Of a DNA stretch of 64,000 nucleotides, positions 44,057-56,222 are shown in pieces. The position numbers were made by a program, and so were the translations under genes. The number at the start of each line of letters is the position of its first letter. The first letter of the stretch is position 1. Where the stretch lies: positions 1-64,000 of the forward strand of contig JAMXBD010004261.1 in NCBI GenBank assembly GCA_024138025.1, written 5' to 3'. The notes under the pieces were generated by a model, which saw nothing but the letters and a program-made list of their open reading frames with translations, had not been told where the DNA came from and did not search any database. This stretch comes from Combretum micranthum. Taxonomy: Eukaryota > Streptophyta > Magnoliopsida > Myrtales > Combretaceae.

Positions 44057-46079
44057 TGTAATATACAAATAAATAAGTTATAATGAAGGTTAGAATTGTA
44101 ATAAAGGCATTGTTAAAGGGTAATTTTGTCTTTGGATAGGTAAATTTTGGACATGGGAAAGTCATACGAACAAGACGGGACGAATTTGTGGAAATTGACC
44201 CTAATATGGCACTTAGGCCGCCGACCTAAGATGTACGCTGCCGGCCTAGGAATTTAGGCCGTCGGCCTACTTGGCGACCTAAATATGTTTTCTATATATA
44301 TGCAATTTATGACGAGAAATTTGGGTTTGTCTTGTTTTCCTCAGAGTTCTTCTTCTCCAAAGCGACCTAAGGCTTGCTTTCTTTAGTGTTTGGTGTGATA
44401 AATCAAAGGAGAATCAAGGTCTTCAATCCAGGTAAGTAGATCTATACGAGATCTATACGATTTAACATGTAATCAATGTCGTAATCATAGATTATCGTGT
44501 TTTAGAAGGAGATTGTGAGAGAAACCATTGAGGACCAAATCTGAATCTTGAGAGAACGATTGGGAATTTGAGATCCATTCAAGGTAGTTAAATCCCTTAT
44601 TTACATATGTAGATTTCATCGAAATAATTTCTAATTTAGGATTTTGTTTGTTCATGATTGGTGATGTTCTGGGTTAGGGTTTCTTTGCTTCTTTGGCGAT
44701 TTTCCGGATTTAAAGTCAAATCAAATTTTTTCATCCTCTAAATCATAGATTCATTAAAAGATCGAATTAGAATGATGGATTTGTCTGCATTTTGATTTCT
44801 AAATTAGGGTTTTGTGAAGGAAAGTCATTCTTATTCTGAGATTTTGTGGAGTTTGAATAAGGACGAATTTGCAGTTGGCGAGTTCTTAAAAGGTTAGGGT
44901 TTTTAGGAAACTTTGATATGATAGGAATTGTTTTAAATTATGATGTTTAATATGATTTTGTTCATGTGTGAATTATTAGGAGATTTGAAGAATGGGGTTT
45001 GTTATTCTTAGAAATTTATGGATTTTGAGAAATTGTTCCTGAAATTTGAAAAGGTACAACCATTCTTTGTTTGTTGTTTTTGCGTGTAGGTTTAGTATTT
45101 TGTTTGCTTGATTGTAGGAATAGAAAAAAATTAGTCTAAATCTATTTGGCTGAATTAAAATGTTTTCCTGTTGTGTTTGGCTATGACTAGTAAAGACTTG
45201 GTAGACAGTGATACCGGTGTAGCACCCTGATGATCTATGTGTGAGGTTGTCCCGAGTAGCCTCGTGTATAAAAATGATTCTGGTAGATTTAGGTGATTTG
45301 GCAGTATGATCATGGGTGTTTGGGGAGTACCCATTCACTATATATATATATATATATAATTACTTATTTTCAAAAGAGTTGGTTGATTTCTAATGGGATC
45401 TAAGTTACTCCGGGTTTGGGACTAGGAATTTATAGTTCTAAACTGTATTGATTTGCTAGCTTAAATAAGAAAATAAACTATTGTTTGTATTAGAGTAATT
45501 GCATTATATATATATGTTGTTTGTGCATATGCATTTGTTTGTGAACTGGCGTACTGGGCGTTCTCGCTCATTCTTTTCTTTTTCAGGTATAGGTGATGAT
45601 GAAGTTATTTATAATTTATCGGGTTATGATCTTTTCTTTGATCATGAGGATGGCGATAGTGGTCTTGACTACCCTGCAGAAGAATAGGATCGGATACAGG
45701 ATTTATGCAAAAACTTTTTCTTGAGATATTGAAGACTTTTGGAATAATATTTTGGTTATTTATCTTATTGAAGATTTCTAGATTTAAGTATTTGGATTTA
45801 TGTAATAGTTATAACTAAAGGATTTTATGTTTTTTTTTGAGATAGATCTTTTCTGGAATTTTTTTTCTTTTAGTTGGCTATAGTTTTGCCAACCTAGATC
45901 TGTTTTAATAAACCGAAGATTTCAAAGTTATTATATGATACAAGCTCAATATTTTCTTATGTACCCTCTGAGAGTATTATGGAGATTATGATTTTATATT
46001 GTGGATTTAGAGCCTTTGCATGTTCTATTTAAGAGAGAACACGTGGCGAGTTGTAATTGCCTTAGTTTAAGGTGTTGCA
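44057..46079 (+). mobile_element. Solo LTR, 2.02 kb
   Basis: Starts TGTAATATAC, ends AAGGTGTTGCA and is flanked by the 5-bp duplication TGTAT (44052-44056, 46080-46084). The paralogous copy at 46270 reads CATGTATCACATTAT without the insert, confirming the boundaries. A GC-rich word cluster (GGCCGCCGACC, ACGCTGCCGGCC, GGCCGTCGGCC) at 44213-44271 is followed by the TATA box TCTATATATATG (44291-44302), as in an LTR U3/R junction. A short frame at 45590-45687 (GDDEVIYNLSGYDLFFDHED) is probably chance within the LTR. The GTGTTGCA end resembles chromovirus-type LTRs; the family is not proven. Confidence 0.85.
44291..44302 (+). promoter_or_regulatory. Putative LTR TATA box
   Basis: TCTATATATATG lies 20 bp after a GC-rich inverted-word cluster within the solo LTR. 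It would start transcription near 44325. The call rests on position and sequence only. Confidence 0.4.
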
Positions 46080-46296
46080 TGTATCGCATTATGAATTTAT
46101 TTTACCAATATATTAGCTAGGTCTAATTATTTAGATGATGTTATAGCTATATTTTACTAAGTGTAGGGTAAGTTAGTTCATGAAACTTGCATTGTAGCCT
46201 TTAAATCGTTATAGAGACTGAGACTATCATAGATGTATTAGGTTTCTAGTTAGTTGAATTCTACTTCATGTATCACATTATAAACTTATCTTGCTA

Positions 46297-48159
46297 GTTA
46301 TAAACTAAGCTAAATCATGTTACATACATGCATGATAAATCTTACTTTCTATAAATGCCAAAATATAGGGTTCTTGCATGGCTTGATGTACAAGTTGGTT
46401 TTTCAATGATATTCAACACTAAATGTAGTAAATTCCTAGCATAGAGCATAGATTATTCAAGTTTGACAAATTATAAGGTGGCTATCTACACATTTATAGA
46501 ATAACCAAACATGTAGGTTTCTATAGGTAACTTCACGCATTGATTTTCCTAATTTTATTATCACACATGTAATATAAGATCCATGATGGGATAAAGATTA
46601 CCTTGTTTGGGTATGGAAGAATGTAACAAGCACTCCTCCTTATGAAAGCTGAAACCTAGGTTAGAAAGACAAGAAAAGGAGTTCTAAATGTTTTAAGAAT
46701 CAACTAACTCAATTAAGACTTTCTTAACTTTAGACTTGACTATTGAATCTTGACTTGGTTTAAACCAAATGAAGAGTTTCCTTTGAGGACACATAGTGGG
46801 AAAAGTGTAGTTTAAGATGTTTGTTTTTGATGTGTTTGATTTGTTTTGTGAATTAAGGCTTTCGGTTGACAAGAAAAAGAAAAGGTGATATTTTGTTTGT
46901 TATGTTTTGTCTTGGTGAAAGTGGCTCATGGTTTCAACTTGTAAGGTGTAAGGTGTAAGGTCTGTTTATTTGTAAATTATGATCTTTGATATACAAGTTG
47001 CGAATGAGATATATTGGATGTTGATAAGTGTATGAATTAGGGAGTTTCTACATGACAAGATTTGTTGATTGTTTGACTATTTCCATTATTGAATATTCCA
47101 TGGGAATTCACGGTGAGAAAGAAATAAGGAAGTCAATCTTTTAATAAGTTTAATTTGTGTCTGATTTCTTTGTGTACGTTATGGTGATATGGGAAGGAAG
47201 CAAGCTGGTTTTACAAGCAATTGAGGCATCCACTAATTCATGTAATTCATGTGCTAATTGGAGGCTCCTCCTTTGTTGGATGCCTTTTTCAATTTGATTT
47301 GTTCAAGACACTTTTCCATTCGGAGGAGGCAAGTAACAGTGATCTTATCCAAAAAGAAGTGGCCAATCCTCAAGCTTCAATTTGCACCATATCTCCTTTA
47401 TATATTTTAGTCTATTATTTATATAAGCACATATCTAAGTCATCATGTGAGTTTTAGGGTCATACGCGTATAATTATACTAGTTATATAGAGGTTTTATC
47501 TCTGAAAGTTCATTTAAGGGCTCTACAATATTCTTAGATGATCCTTGAGTTCAAATTTTAAGTTTAAAGTTTACGTGATTGAGTATTTTTAGAGTTTTAT
47601 TCTATGCTATTAGAGTTTCCAGGTCCAATAGGCTAAATTAGGGTTTTAGTACATGTAGACTTAAAATTTTCTAATTAGAATTATGATGCATTCCAAATTT
47701 ATATTTGAAGCCTAGATTGTTTGTTATGCGTCTGTTTTCCATTCCTATTGCATATTTACGACTCTAGCAATTCATCTTTAAGTTATTGTTTCATCACTAA
47801 TAGGCTCTACCGATTAATCGTTTTCTATTACTCTTGAAATCTAGGATTACTTATAATTACATCTTGAATTTTAGAATTAGGTTACGAAATCTTGTCTTTG
47901 ATATTTTTTAACATCTAGGAAATTTTTATTAATGGTTTTAAGTTATATTTAATCTAATGAATACTCAAAGTTTTTAACTAGGTTTTTTGTTGGCTATTAA
48001 TTCACTATCTATCATGCATTTACCATTCTATTCATTATACTAGTATGAAAATTCTCAAGGATTACAAATTCATTTCTAGTTTATTATTTTACACTTAGTT
48101 AAAATATGGACCTATATTTATTTTCATTGTATTTCTCTTTATCTTATTTAAGTGTGTGT
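46297..48159. other. Intergenic, no gene recognised
   Basis: AT-rich. There is a short triple tandem (GTAAGGTGT units) at about 46940-46960. The frame at 47221-47457 has no recognisable domain. Nothing else is supported. Confidence 0.4.
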
Positions 48160-48190
48160 GTGTAAGATATATATATATATATATCTCTTT
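48160..48190. repeat. (TG)n(TA)n compound microsatellite
   Basis: A run of GTGTGTGTGTG is followed by AAGA and an (AT)n tract ending TCTC. Confidence 0.85.
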
Positions 48191-48479
48191 TTAATTAATA
48201 TGCTAATATTACTCATAATTTTCATGTTTTATACTAATCTACACTTCATACCCTTATTATGTTGTGTATGCCAAAATTCATACTTACATACATATCCTAC
48301 ATCAATTTCATATTAAAATTTCATTTTAAAAACTCCTTTAACTAGATAATGAAGTGTCAGGAATTTAGAGATCGAATAGATGGATTTTGCAACCGAATTA
48401 TAATTTTTTTTAAACCTCAAATTCCTAAAACTTATCCATGCATTTCAATTAAATAAAATGAAAAGGTGATTCAAATTTT

Positions 48480-49895
48480 ACCTTTTATATGAGTTCCGAA
48501 ATTATCTCTTGACGCGGATTTGTAGACGTTGTAATGTCACGAACATCCTCTACGGTATCCACACACGAATGAATATGATTCGGATCCTTCCTCTTGCGTG
48601 CTAGCGTAATCTAGAACGTTTCTAGATGAGATTTAGAATGGGTCTCCAGGAGTCATGATTTTTTTCTCTCTTTCTAGGGTTTCAGACATTGACAACACAT
48701 GTCATCTATCCTTTGAGGAGATCATCATATTCTATTTATAGGGTGTCATCCTTTATCTTAATCTTATTAGGGTTCAATTAATTAATTAATTTTATTCAAC
48801 AAGGACATGCACCATATAAAAATGCGATTTTTATTAATTATTTATTATTAATCTTAATATAATTTAGATTAATAAATAATTAAATTATTCCCAATATGGT
48901 TATTCAAATAACGCATGATCCGATTTATTCATTCTTTATGTGTGACCCTGTAGGTTCACTTAATGTTAGCAGTAGCTCTTAAACACATTTTAAGACCTAC
49001 AAGACATAATTGGTCCCTAGCAAGACATTATGCCTACCCAAATCAAGTGAAGGTCGATGATCCGACTCTACCTATTAACAATCAATTATTTACTCCCTTT
49101 GTCACGTGATATCTTATGATAAAACATAATGTGTGGATCAACACACACTTATATTGTTTAATCATCTATTTCTTGAATCCAGAGTTTGACTGACTTAAAC
49201 AAATGACATTGATAACTCTTTATTAATTCATTTGAGCACCGCCATGCATCTCCTAGTCTTACTCAACAAGGGGCCCAAAAGATATCTCTCTCAATTTAAT
49301 GAAAGGGAAAAATTCCTTCACAAACACTCATATTCCTTCGCATAACTTATTCCATATCCAAGAACAGTCTTATAATCACCCGATTAAATATGATAAAGAG
49401 CTTAATTAAAACATGGAGCTTGCTATGTAGGAATCCATTGTGTCATCAGGTGAAAGGACTTAAATAATCACTGTAGTGAGAAATACTTATCATATTGATC
49501 CATATAGTATTCTTATAATTGGTCATTCCAATACAATGTACTCTTACATGTATCATGTGCTTGAACGATATCTTATATCCATGATCAGTAAAACATGACC
49601 ATCATCCAGCCCACATACTAATCTTAATTCATTATTATTCCATATAATGAACAATTAAGGACAATTTAGAATAAAGTCATTTTTTCGTTTTATTGTTTTA
49701 CTATTAAAGTCACATACTTCAATGACATAAGGAATAACAAATTTACTCATGGAATTATTTTATCAAGGTGAAAAGACCAATAATAAACCTTGATAAAAAG
49801 GAATGACTTATAATATAAAGATAATAAATATCAAAATGACATAAAATCCATATGGCCTAAGGCACATTACTAGCATGAAGTAGGAATCCTGCCAT
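48480..49895 (-). other. Long non-coding retrotransposon-like segment
   Basis: This stretch is less AT-biased and more word-diverse than its surroundings but has no open frame. On the minus strand it reads like an LTR/leader region: the low-coordinate end contains GATGTTCGTGACATTACAACG near 48550, and the high-coordinate end contains GCCTTAGGCCATATGG near 49860. A TATA-like CTATAAATAG on the minus strand lies at about 48734-48743. I suspect a non-coding large retrotransposon derivative, but no second LTR or target duplication was found. Confidence 0.3.
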
Positions 49896-50099
49896 GGCTG
49901 TGATGATCGTCCCTCTAAGATATGAACAGTTCTCCGTTATTCGTCAAATTGTTTTTTTTCTTTTGTTTATAATCTTTATAAAAACATCATTATTCCTTAC
50001 TATTCATATGAATATTCTAAATAAACTATCAACTTATATGAAAAACTCATTGTTGCAAGCATATATTTTAAACAATATATTTCTTTGATTATTTATGAT
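49896..50099. other. Intergenic
   Basis: A short AT-rich stretch with a 64-codon low-complexity frame that I consider chance. Confidence 0.3.
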
Positions 50100-51420
50100 C
50101 TAGCTTATCATATTACAATTATATTATCTTTAGTCATTTATAGGTTACTAAACCTATATTAATTAACTTCATCAAGTTGATTAGGATGAACAAATCTAAT
50201 TCATTCTAGCTTATTAAAGCTCATTAGGTCAAGTTGAGCATAGATGTATTAATTGATCCAGTTTATATCTAAAATTCATATTAACTTAGGTCTATTAATT
50301 TACCTTATATCAAGTTATATTTTTATAAACATAATTTAACTTAGTCAAGTTGTATAGAATTAATTATTTAATCTAGTTACTAAATCATATTTACTTGTTC
50401 TATATAAATATTGTTATATATCCTATAAGACTTTAATTAGTCTATTCATTTTAGTTCACTAAGTCTATTAAGTCAAGTTGAACTTAGATTTATTAACTAA
50501 GTAAATTTTATGTTTAAGAGTTTATTGTGTGACTAATCATTTAATTCAAGTCACCTTCAGTTGGTAAGTTTATTTTATTAGTTTATTCTCATATTAAATC
50601 TTTTTAACTACTGAACCTATTAATTTATTCTATGGCTTCAAATACATTATAACTTAACTTAATCCATACAAATACTATCCATTCCTAATTATACAAATAC
50701 TAACATATCATATATATTATTCATTATTCATCTATTTCAGTTTATCTCTTTTCCTTCTTTCTTTCTTTCTTTCTTCCTCCTCCTCTCTCTCTCTCTCTCT
50801 TTTTCATTTGAACAGTGTCAAGGGACGAGTTACGCCCATGACAATGATCGTGATCAATATCACGGCAATGTCACGCCCGTGCTTAAAGGCCGTGATACTC
50901 ATCATTGGCCTTGTCACACCCGTGATAGGATATCACGCCCCATATCACGAACTTAATCTAGGCCGTATTCTTTGAAAAACTCTGCTAAGAGAATATCACA
51001 GTCCTCATCATGCCGGTGATCACCGATTAAATTATTTTCTGCTTTAACAAAGGGTTGTGTCATGCCCATGATGCATAAGGGATCAAGTTATATGTTTTCA
51101 TTTGTCTTTTTACCCTAACTTTAACTACTCTTTTGCATTATGCTTTGAATAAAACAACATAAAATCAACATACAAGCTTAAATCCATAACTTATAACATT
51201 CCCCTACATATTCCTATACCATCTTATACATATTCCTACATCATATTTCTTCAAACACCTAATCTACACAAATATGTACATATCTAGGTTTAGACATATG
51301 TGTGTGCATATTACCATCTATTCATGTTATCACAATTTCTACATCTATTTAACACTAATTTATTCCAATCATAACATTAAACTTCGTAGTACTATACACG
51401 CTTATGTAAAATAGGTTTTT
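50100..51420 (+). other. LTR-like repeat with phrase cluster TCACGCCCGTGA
   Basis: The left part has diverged duplicated phrases (TAGGTCAAGTTGAGCATAGAT at 50226, TAAGTCAAGTTGAACTTAGAT at 50468). A (CTTT)n(CT)n microsatellite lies at 50755-50800. From 50820 to 51075 the near-palindromic word TCACGCCCGTGA recurs at least five times in variants (TACGCCCATGA, TCACACCCGTGA, TCATGCCGGTGA, TCATGCCCATGA). Such GC-rich clusters also occur in the LTR-derived pieces at 39290 and 44213. Ends and target duplication are not identified. Confidence 0.35.
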
Positions 51421-51466
51421 AGATGCGAGTTCATATATTCTTAGTTTACAAATATTATCACGAATC

Positions 51467-52280
51467 TAGGAGTGGGAATACCGAGAAACCAAATCGAATC
51501 CGAAAAACCAATCCAAAAAATAAGGTTAACCAGTCTATCGATTTAGATTTAAGTTCATGATTTTAATTTTTTTCAGTTTTTGGTTTTTGGTTTCAGTTTA
51601 TAATCATAAAAAACTGGCAATTAATGGTTAACCAATAACTATAAATATATAACATTATATATAATTAATTTTTTAAAAATATAATGGTTAAAGAGTTGAA
51701 ACCTAATGTAATATTGTAATATTATTAAGCATTGGTTAAAGTCTAAATTACTTCCACTACTTGTGTTTTATATTATTATAGTTCTATTTATATGGACAAA
51801 GTTTTTATTTATATATCTATTTTCTTTTAAAAGCTGTTGGTGTTGTGATGGAAAAGAAGTAGCAAAAAATATGAGTATTTGATTTTTTTTGGGGATGAGT
51901 TTGAGAGGTTTTGAAGCAATAAATATGACTATTATTTTCATATTGCTATTCGTATTGTTCTCCTTTTGTGCATGAACTGACACGACTTTATTCATTACAG
52001 TTAAAAGAAGGTTTTAATGGTATGTAACTTTAAGAAATAAAATAGTTTTGTTTTTTATAGACTAGTTTGAAATGTGGTTAACCACAACTTTTAGTTAACA
52101 ATTATGCTAAATGGTTAAAAACAGAAAATCGAAAATATTAACCAAGAAAATGGTTAACCGTTAGGGTGGTTAAACGTAAATAATTGACCGATTTAGGTTT
52201 GACATTTAAAAAAACCGATTCTAATGGTTGGGTTCAAAAAATTGAGTCATAAACTGGTTAACCGATCCATGCTACCCCTA
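51467..52280. mobile_element. 814-bp hAT-like MITE with GGTTAACC subterminal words
   Basis: The ends are TAGGAGTGGGAATACC and, inverted, TAGGGGTAGCATGGATCGG. The subterminal zones repeat GGTTAACC (51525-51640 and 52075-52265) and AAAACCGATT-type words, typical of plant hAT MITEs. The flanks CACGAATC and CTACTTCT do not match, so the duplication has decayed or an end is shifted. The centre has no transposase. Confidence 0.6.
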
Positions 52281-54179
52281 CTACTTCTTCTTTTTAGTTG
52301 TTGTAGCTACTTCTAGCTTATCTTTCAATTCCTATTTGGTTTTCCAATTTCAATTTTTTTTAATATCTTGTTGAATTTGAAATTTTGGGTTAATTTGTTG
52401 AAGAACAAAAGACGAAGAAGGAGAACCGTGGGAAGAAAGAAAAGAAAGAGAAGAGAAAGGAAGAAGTAAAGAAATGAAGGCAGCATCCAAAATCAAAAGG
52501 AAAAAGAATATAAAGGATAAGAATTGAAGATATTCCTAGGTAAGGGTTTTAAGTTTAAATCTTTTGGATAATTATTTTAAGTATCGAAAAAATAAGAAAA
52601 TAAATTGAGAATTTATATAATAGGATTTACAATCTTGAATTACAAATCTAGTTTTGAAGTTCAATTTGTAAGAAATTGATATTTAGTTTGAGTTTAAACA
52701 TAAGATCTGACATATTTAAACAAGCAGATGACTTCAAAATTTATGGGGATTAGGGAAATAAGGCTTACGTTAAAATGGCTATATTAGAGTACTTTTATAA
52801 ATTTAAGTAATTAAATTTAAGAAATTTAGGCATTTATGAATTAAAAGAAAAAAGGGGCTCAAATTGATGATTACAAAGAATTAATAATTTAATCCATGAA
52901 ATAAACTAAAACTTAGGCTTACAAATTTACTAAACATTTAAATTGAAATTTTCAAGGGTTTAGAGATTGGAAATTAAAAGAAAGGAGTTTAGTTTGTAAA
53001 TGATAAGAGATAATAAAATTTGATTTTGAAAAACATTGCTAAAGAAATAGGCCGATTAAATGGAACATTTGAAATCTCAAAATCCAAATAATCTATTTAC
53101 TAATTTAATTTTATTAATTTATCTAATCATACTCTATTATTTATTTATTTTTCTTAATTTATTTAATTTAAACTATCTAGGTTCAATTTCTAAAGTGAAT
53201 TCAAAATTATCTACCTATTATATAATTCAATTAAACAATTTCTAATGTTATCTTCTCTCTCATGATTAAGATTTGATTTTCGTCATATTCTTATTTATAG
53301 ATTTATCATAAGATGTTACAAAAGTTCATTTTGAGATTAGAGTCTTTATCATTATTATACTATTTATTACCTATTAAGTTTTATAATTACTTACAAATGC
53401 TACATTGATAAATTACTACTTTTAATTATGATTTCTAATTACAAAAAAAAAAAATTACAAGGCTTTTAGTTTACTAGTCATGGTATAGTTCTTCTTAAAT
53501 TTACTAAAGCTCTAATATTTAGCTTGTTAGTTTGTTGAGTTATTATTGATCATTAATTATAAAAAATTTATGAGAAAATACATTTTGGAATTCATTGATA
53601 ACAGTTACAACTCTTAAACAACAATTAAATTATTTATATTCTAGTATTCTAAAATAGCAAAAAATTGGAAGTGATCTTTGCAACTTTTCTTAAAGCTTCT
53701 TCCAAAAACTTTTACATTATAAACTTGATGATTATCATGTTCAGGTTGAATAAATCTAGGAGGTTACAAACTATATGCAATAGTAAAGATTATATGTAGA
53801 TGAATCATAACACATGGTTCAATGCCTATGAATAGATCCATTATAATGACAATACTCTTTTGTTAGAAAAGAAAATACATATATTAATCTATGTTATTAA
53901 TTACATAAATTTTAAGAAATTAAATAAAACTAAAATGACATCTCATATTTTTAGAAGAGAGTGGTCATTACAGTTTCTTTCTTTATTCATTTAGCCAACT
54001 TTAGTTCATGGAAGAATGATTATGTTTATATATGTACATTTTATTGAAATTTTGAATAAAAGATTGGGTCAAGTGCTAATACAATCCTTTTAATTTTTTT
54101 TTTCCTTTTAATGTCAATATGGCTACTCATATGAGAATTTGAGCTTTTATACCAAGAGCCTAGATTAAAAAAATGCACT
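52281..54179. other. Intergenic, no gene recognised
   Basis: Very AT-rich. An AAGAAAG-rich purine stretch lies at 52395-52470. The short Leu/Ile/Asn-rich frames are compositional. No bounded repeat was found. Confidence 0.4.
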
Positions 54180-54184
54180 TACAC

Positions 54185-54458
54185 TGTTACTAGGTGTGTA
54201 CAGAAGCAAGCACATTGAGCTAGAGAAGAGTGGCATCTCGTTTCATCATAAACAACTTGCAAAAGAAAATTTCCAAAGTGAGATCTTGAAACCCTAGAAA
54301 TTAAGATAAAGAAGAGAGCTAAACACAAGTGTAGAGAGAAATGCTCATCTATGTGTTTGTAAGGAGAGAGATAAAATTGTGACCTTTTATAATTTTTTAG
54401 ATACAACATAGTTTAGTAAAGTGAGGTATTGAATTGGGTTTAATAATAAGTCCTAAAA
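54185..54458 (+). repeat. 5' LTR (internally deleted) of the 1.39-kb gypsy derivative
   Basis: TGTTACTAGGTGTGTACAGAAGC corresponds to TGTTACTAAGCAAGTACGGAAGC of the 3' LTR. After a ~175-bp gap it resumes at AGAGTGGCATCTCG and stays alignable to AATAATAAGTCCTAAAA. Confidence 0.85.
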
Positions 54459-54481
54459 AATTTAGTCCTCTCGTGATTCAA

Positions 54482-54640
54482 ATGGTAGAGACAAGGACAT
54501 CATCCATGGCATCAGATATGGAGACAATTAAAAATATGTTTCTTGCCTTGCAGCAACAACAACATCAGTATGAGCAGAATTCAAAGTCTATGTTGCAAGA
54601 TTTATCAAAGAGAATGGAGCAACTCACATAGTAGTTAATG
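54482..54640 (+). pseudogene. gag N-terminal fragment
   Basis: ATGGTAGAGACAAGG opens MVETRTSS, a common gag start in plant gypsy elements. A Gln-rich helix (ALQQQQHQYEQ) follows and the frame ends RMEQLT-stop at 54629. An upstream in-frame ATG at 54434 lies inside the LTR and is not needed. The remainder of gag is deleted. Confidence 0.7.
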
Positions 54641-54654
54641 AGAGCTCAGGAAAA

Positions 54655-55112
54655 GATGAAGTATTTGTTCAATAAATATAGGGTACATGAAGAATTTCAC
54701 ATTGTGAAGCTTCAACCTTATAAGCAGATTTCAATGTTTAAGGAGTTTCATATGAAGTTATCTAACAAATATTGTGGCCCTTATCCTATTGCTAAAAGGA
54801 GGGAATATAGCTTCTAAAGTGCAACTGTTTGAGGATTCCCATATTCATGATTTGTTTCATGTCTCGTGTTTGAAACGAGCATAAGGAGTTACTGTTCCAT
54901 CAATTAACTTGCTTGCACAATCAATGGACAATCATCCTCTATTACAATGTATTGTGGACACAAAGGTTTATTTTTAAGACAAGGTTTTGGGTGAAGCAAG
55001 TCTTCATTCAGTGGGCCAAGTCAGGTTACCTCCTAAGATGATATCATGGGAAGATTGAGACAAGTTTCGTGAGATTTATTCATTACACCTTAAGGACAAG
55101 GTGGACTTTTAA
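54655..55112 (+). pseudogene. gypsy integrase C-terminal fragment
   Basis: Conserved blocks are seen in order: VKLQPYKQISMF (54708-54743), KLSNKYCGPYPIAK (54756-54797), then after a frameshift at about 54797 a VQLFEDS-IHDLFHVSCLKR-like stretch (54820-54880), and a PPKMISWEDW-like end near 55035-55060. This is the usual tail of plant gypsy integrases that line new DNA up with the target. The catalytic core is absent. Confidence 0.75.
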
Positions 55113-55121
55113 GAGGGGGAA

Positions 55122-55574
55122 TGTTACTAAGCAAGTACGGAAGCAACCATCGTGGCTTAAAGATTACATAATATAGTTGTATGGTAGTTAATACAGTTCT
55201 ACTAGTTGCTAGAAATTATAGAAATTGTAACTACAATGTAATAGATCTATAAATAGTAAAATAACAATCTGAGGAAGGGACGAAAAATTACATCCTAAGA
55301 TTGATCAGTCTCTTTATTGAGTTAAAGGAGAGTAGCATCTCGAATTCACCTATCCTTTCATCATAAACCAACCTACAAAAGGAAATTTTTGGAGTGAGAT
55401 CATGAAACCCTAGACATTAGGTTAAAGAAGGGAGCTAAACATGAGTGTAGAAAGAAATGCTCATATGTACATGTGTGAGGAGAGCGATAAAATTGTGACC
55501 TTTTATACTTCTTTGGATATGACGTAGTTTAATAAAGTGAGGTATTGAATTGGGCTTAATAATAAGTCTTAACA
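55122..55574 (+). repeat. 3' LTR of the 1.39-kb gypsy derivative
   Basis: It is 453 bp long, starts TGTTACTAAGC after the polypurine tract and ends CTTAACA. It contains a TATA-like TCTATAAATAG at 55246-55256. It is the more complete of the two LTRs. Confidence 0.88.
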
Positions 55575-55579
55575 TACAC

Positions 55580-56222
55580 CTTTATATGATCAATTTACTT
55601 TTATTTCTATACATTTCCTTATCCTGGTTTTTTTTATTATTTATTTTATCCAACTATGAAATGCCAAGAAAGATTTTAAAAGTCTGTATTTCATTACTAT
55701 CTTCTAAGTTATAGAAAACATTAAATTTAAAGAGGTAAAGTCTTTACTTCATCAACAGCAGCTTAAGCTTTTAACATTTCTTCAAATGGATCAATTCTAC
55801 TAACCTAATACACAATAATAGATTTGGAATTGAATCACGATTCTAGGTTCTATGCAATATTTCATGTTTGGATGTACTTTTAGAAGTGGGAATAGCAAAT
55901 TCTAAAAACTGATTTTAAAAAAAAAATCAATTTCACATTTTCAAGTGTAATCATCCATTCCATTGTAGATTAAGTAATTATACGTATTTTAAATTATTCT
56001 TTTATTTTATCACATATCTTTAATTTACATTTATTGTTATGGACATTTTTAATAATTACACATTATAATCGTTCATATATTATGTACACATTCAAATATA
56101 GATTGGATATGGTTTTGTGATTTTGAAGCTCATTCCATTTCAAATGATTCTCATATATCCAACGTAGCATCGTTCTACACAAATTTGCAATTCGTCGTCT
56201 GTCCCCAATTTATTTTGCAATG
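55580..56222. other. Intergenic, no gene recognised
   Basis: AT-rich; nothing supported. Confidence 0.4.

Larger units (their letters stand above)
43930..46296. repeat. Tandem ~155/184-bp duplication, left copy split by a solo LTR
   Basis: The left copy is 43930-44056 continued at 46085-46112. The right copy is 46113-46296. Both run TTAGCTAGGT, GTAGGGTA(G/A)GTTAGTTCATGA, AGACTATCATAGATGTATTAG, TTAGTTGAATTCTACTTCATG, TATC(G/A)CATTAT. The intact right copy shows the empty target site for the solo LTR in the left copy. Confidence 0.8.
54185..55574 (+). mobile_element. 1.39-kb deletion derivative of a Ty3/gypsy retrotransposon with both LTRs
   Basis: The element starts TGTTACTAGG, ends AAGTCTTAACA and is flanked by the perfect 5-bp duplication TACAC (54180-54184, 55575-55579). 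The LTRs are 54185-54458 and 55122-55574. The left one lacks about 175 bp present in the right. Between them are only the start of gag (about 50 residues) and the last ~120 residues of integrase, then a polypurine tract AAGAGGGGGAA before the 3' LTR. The body has therefore lost protease, RT, RNase H and the integrase core. It is unrelated in LTR sequence to the 9531 element. Confidence 0.9.

Noticed and set aside
44976..45338. A 120-codon minus-strand frame
   Set aside because: It lies within the 44057-46079 solo LTR and has no recognisable domain.
54434..54481. Upstream ATG as the true start of the gag fragment at 54482
   Set aside because: It lies in the 5' LTR and primer region. The ATG at 54482 gives the usual MVETR start.
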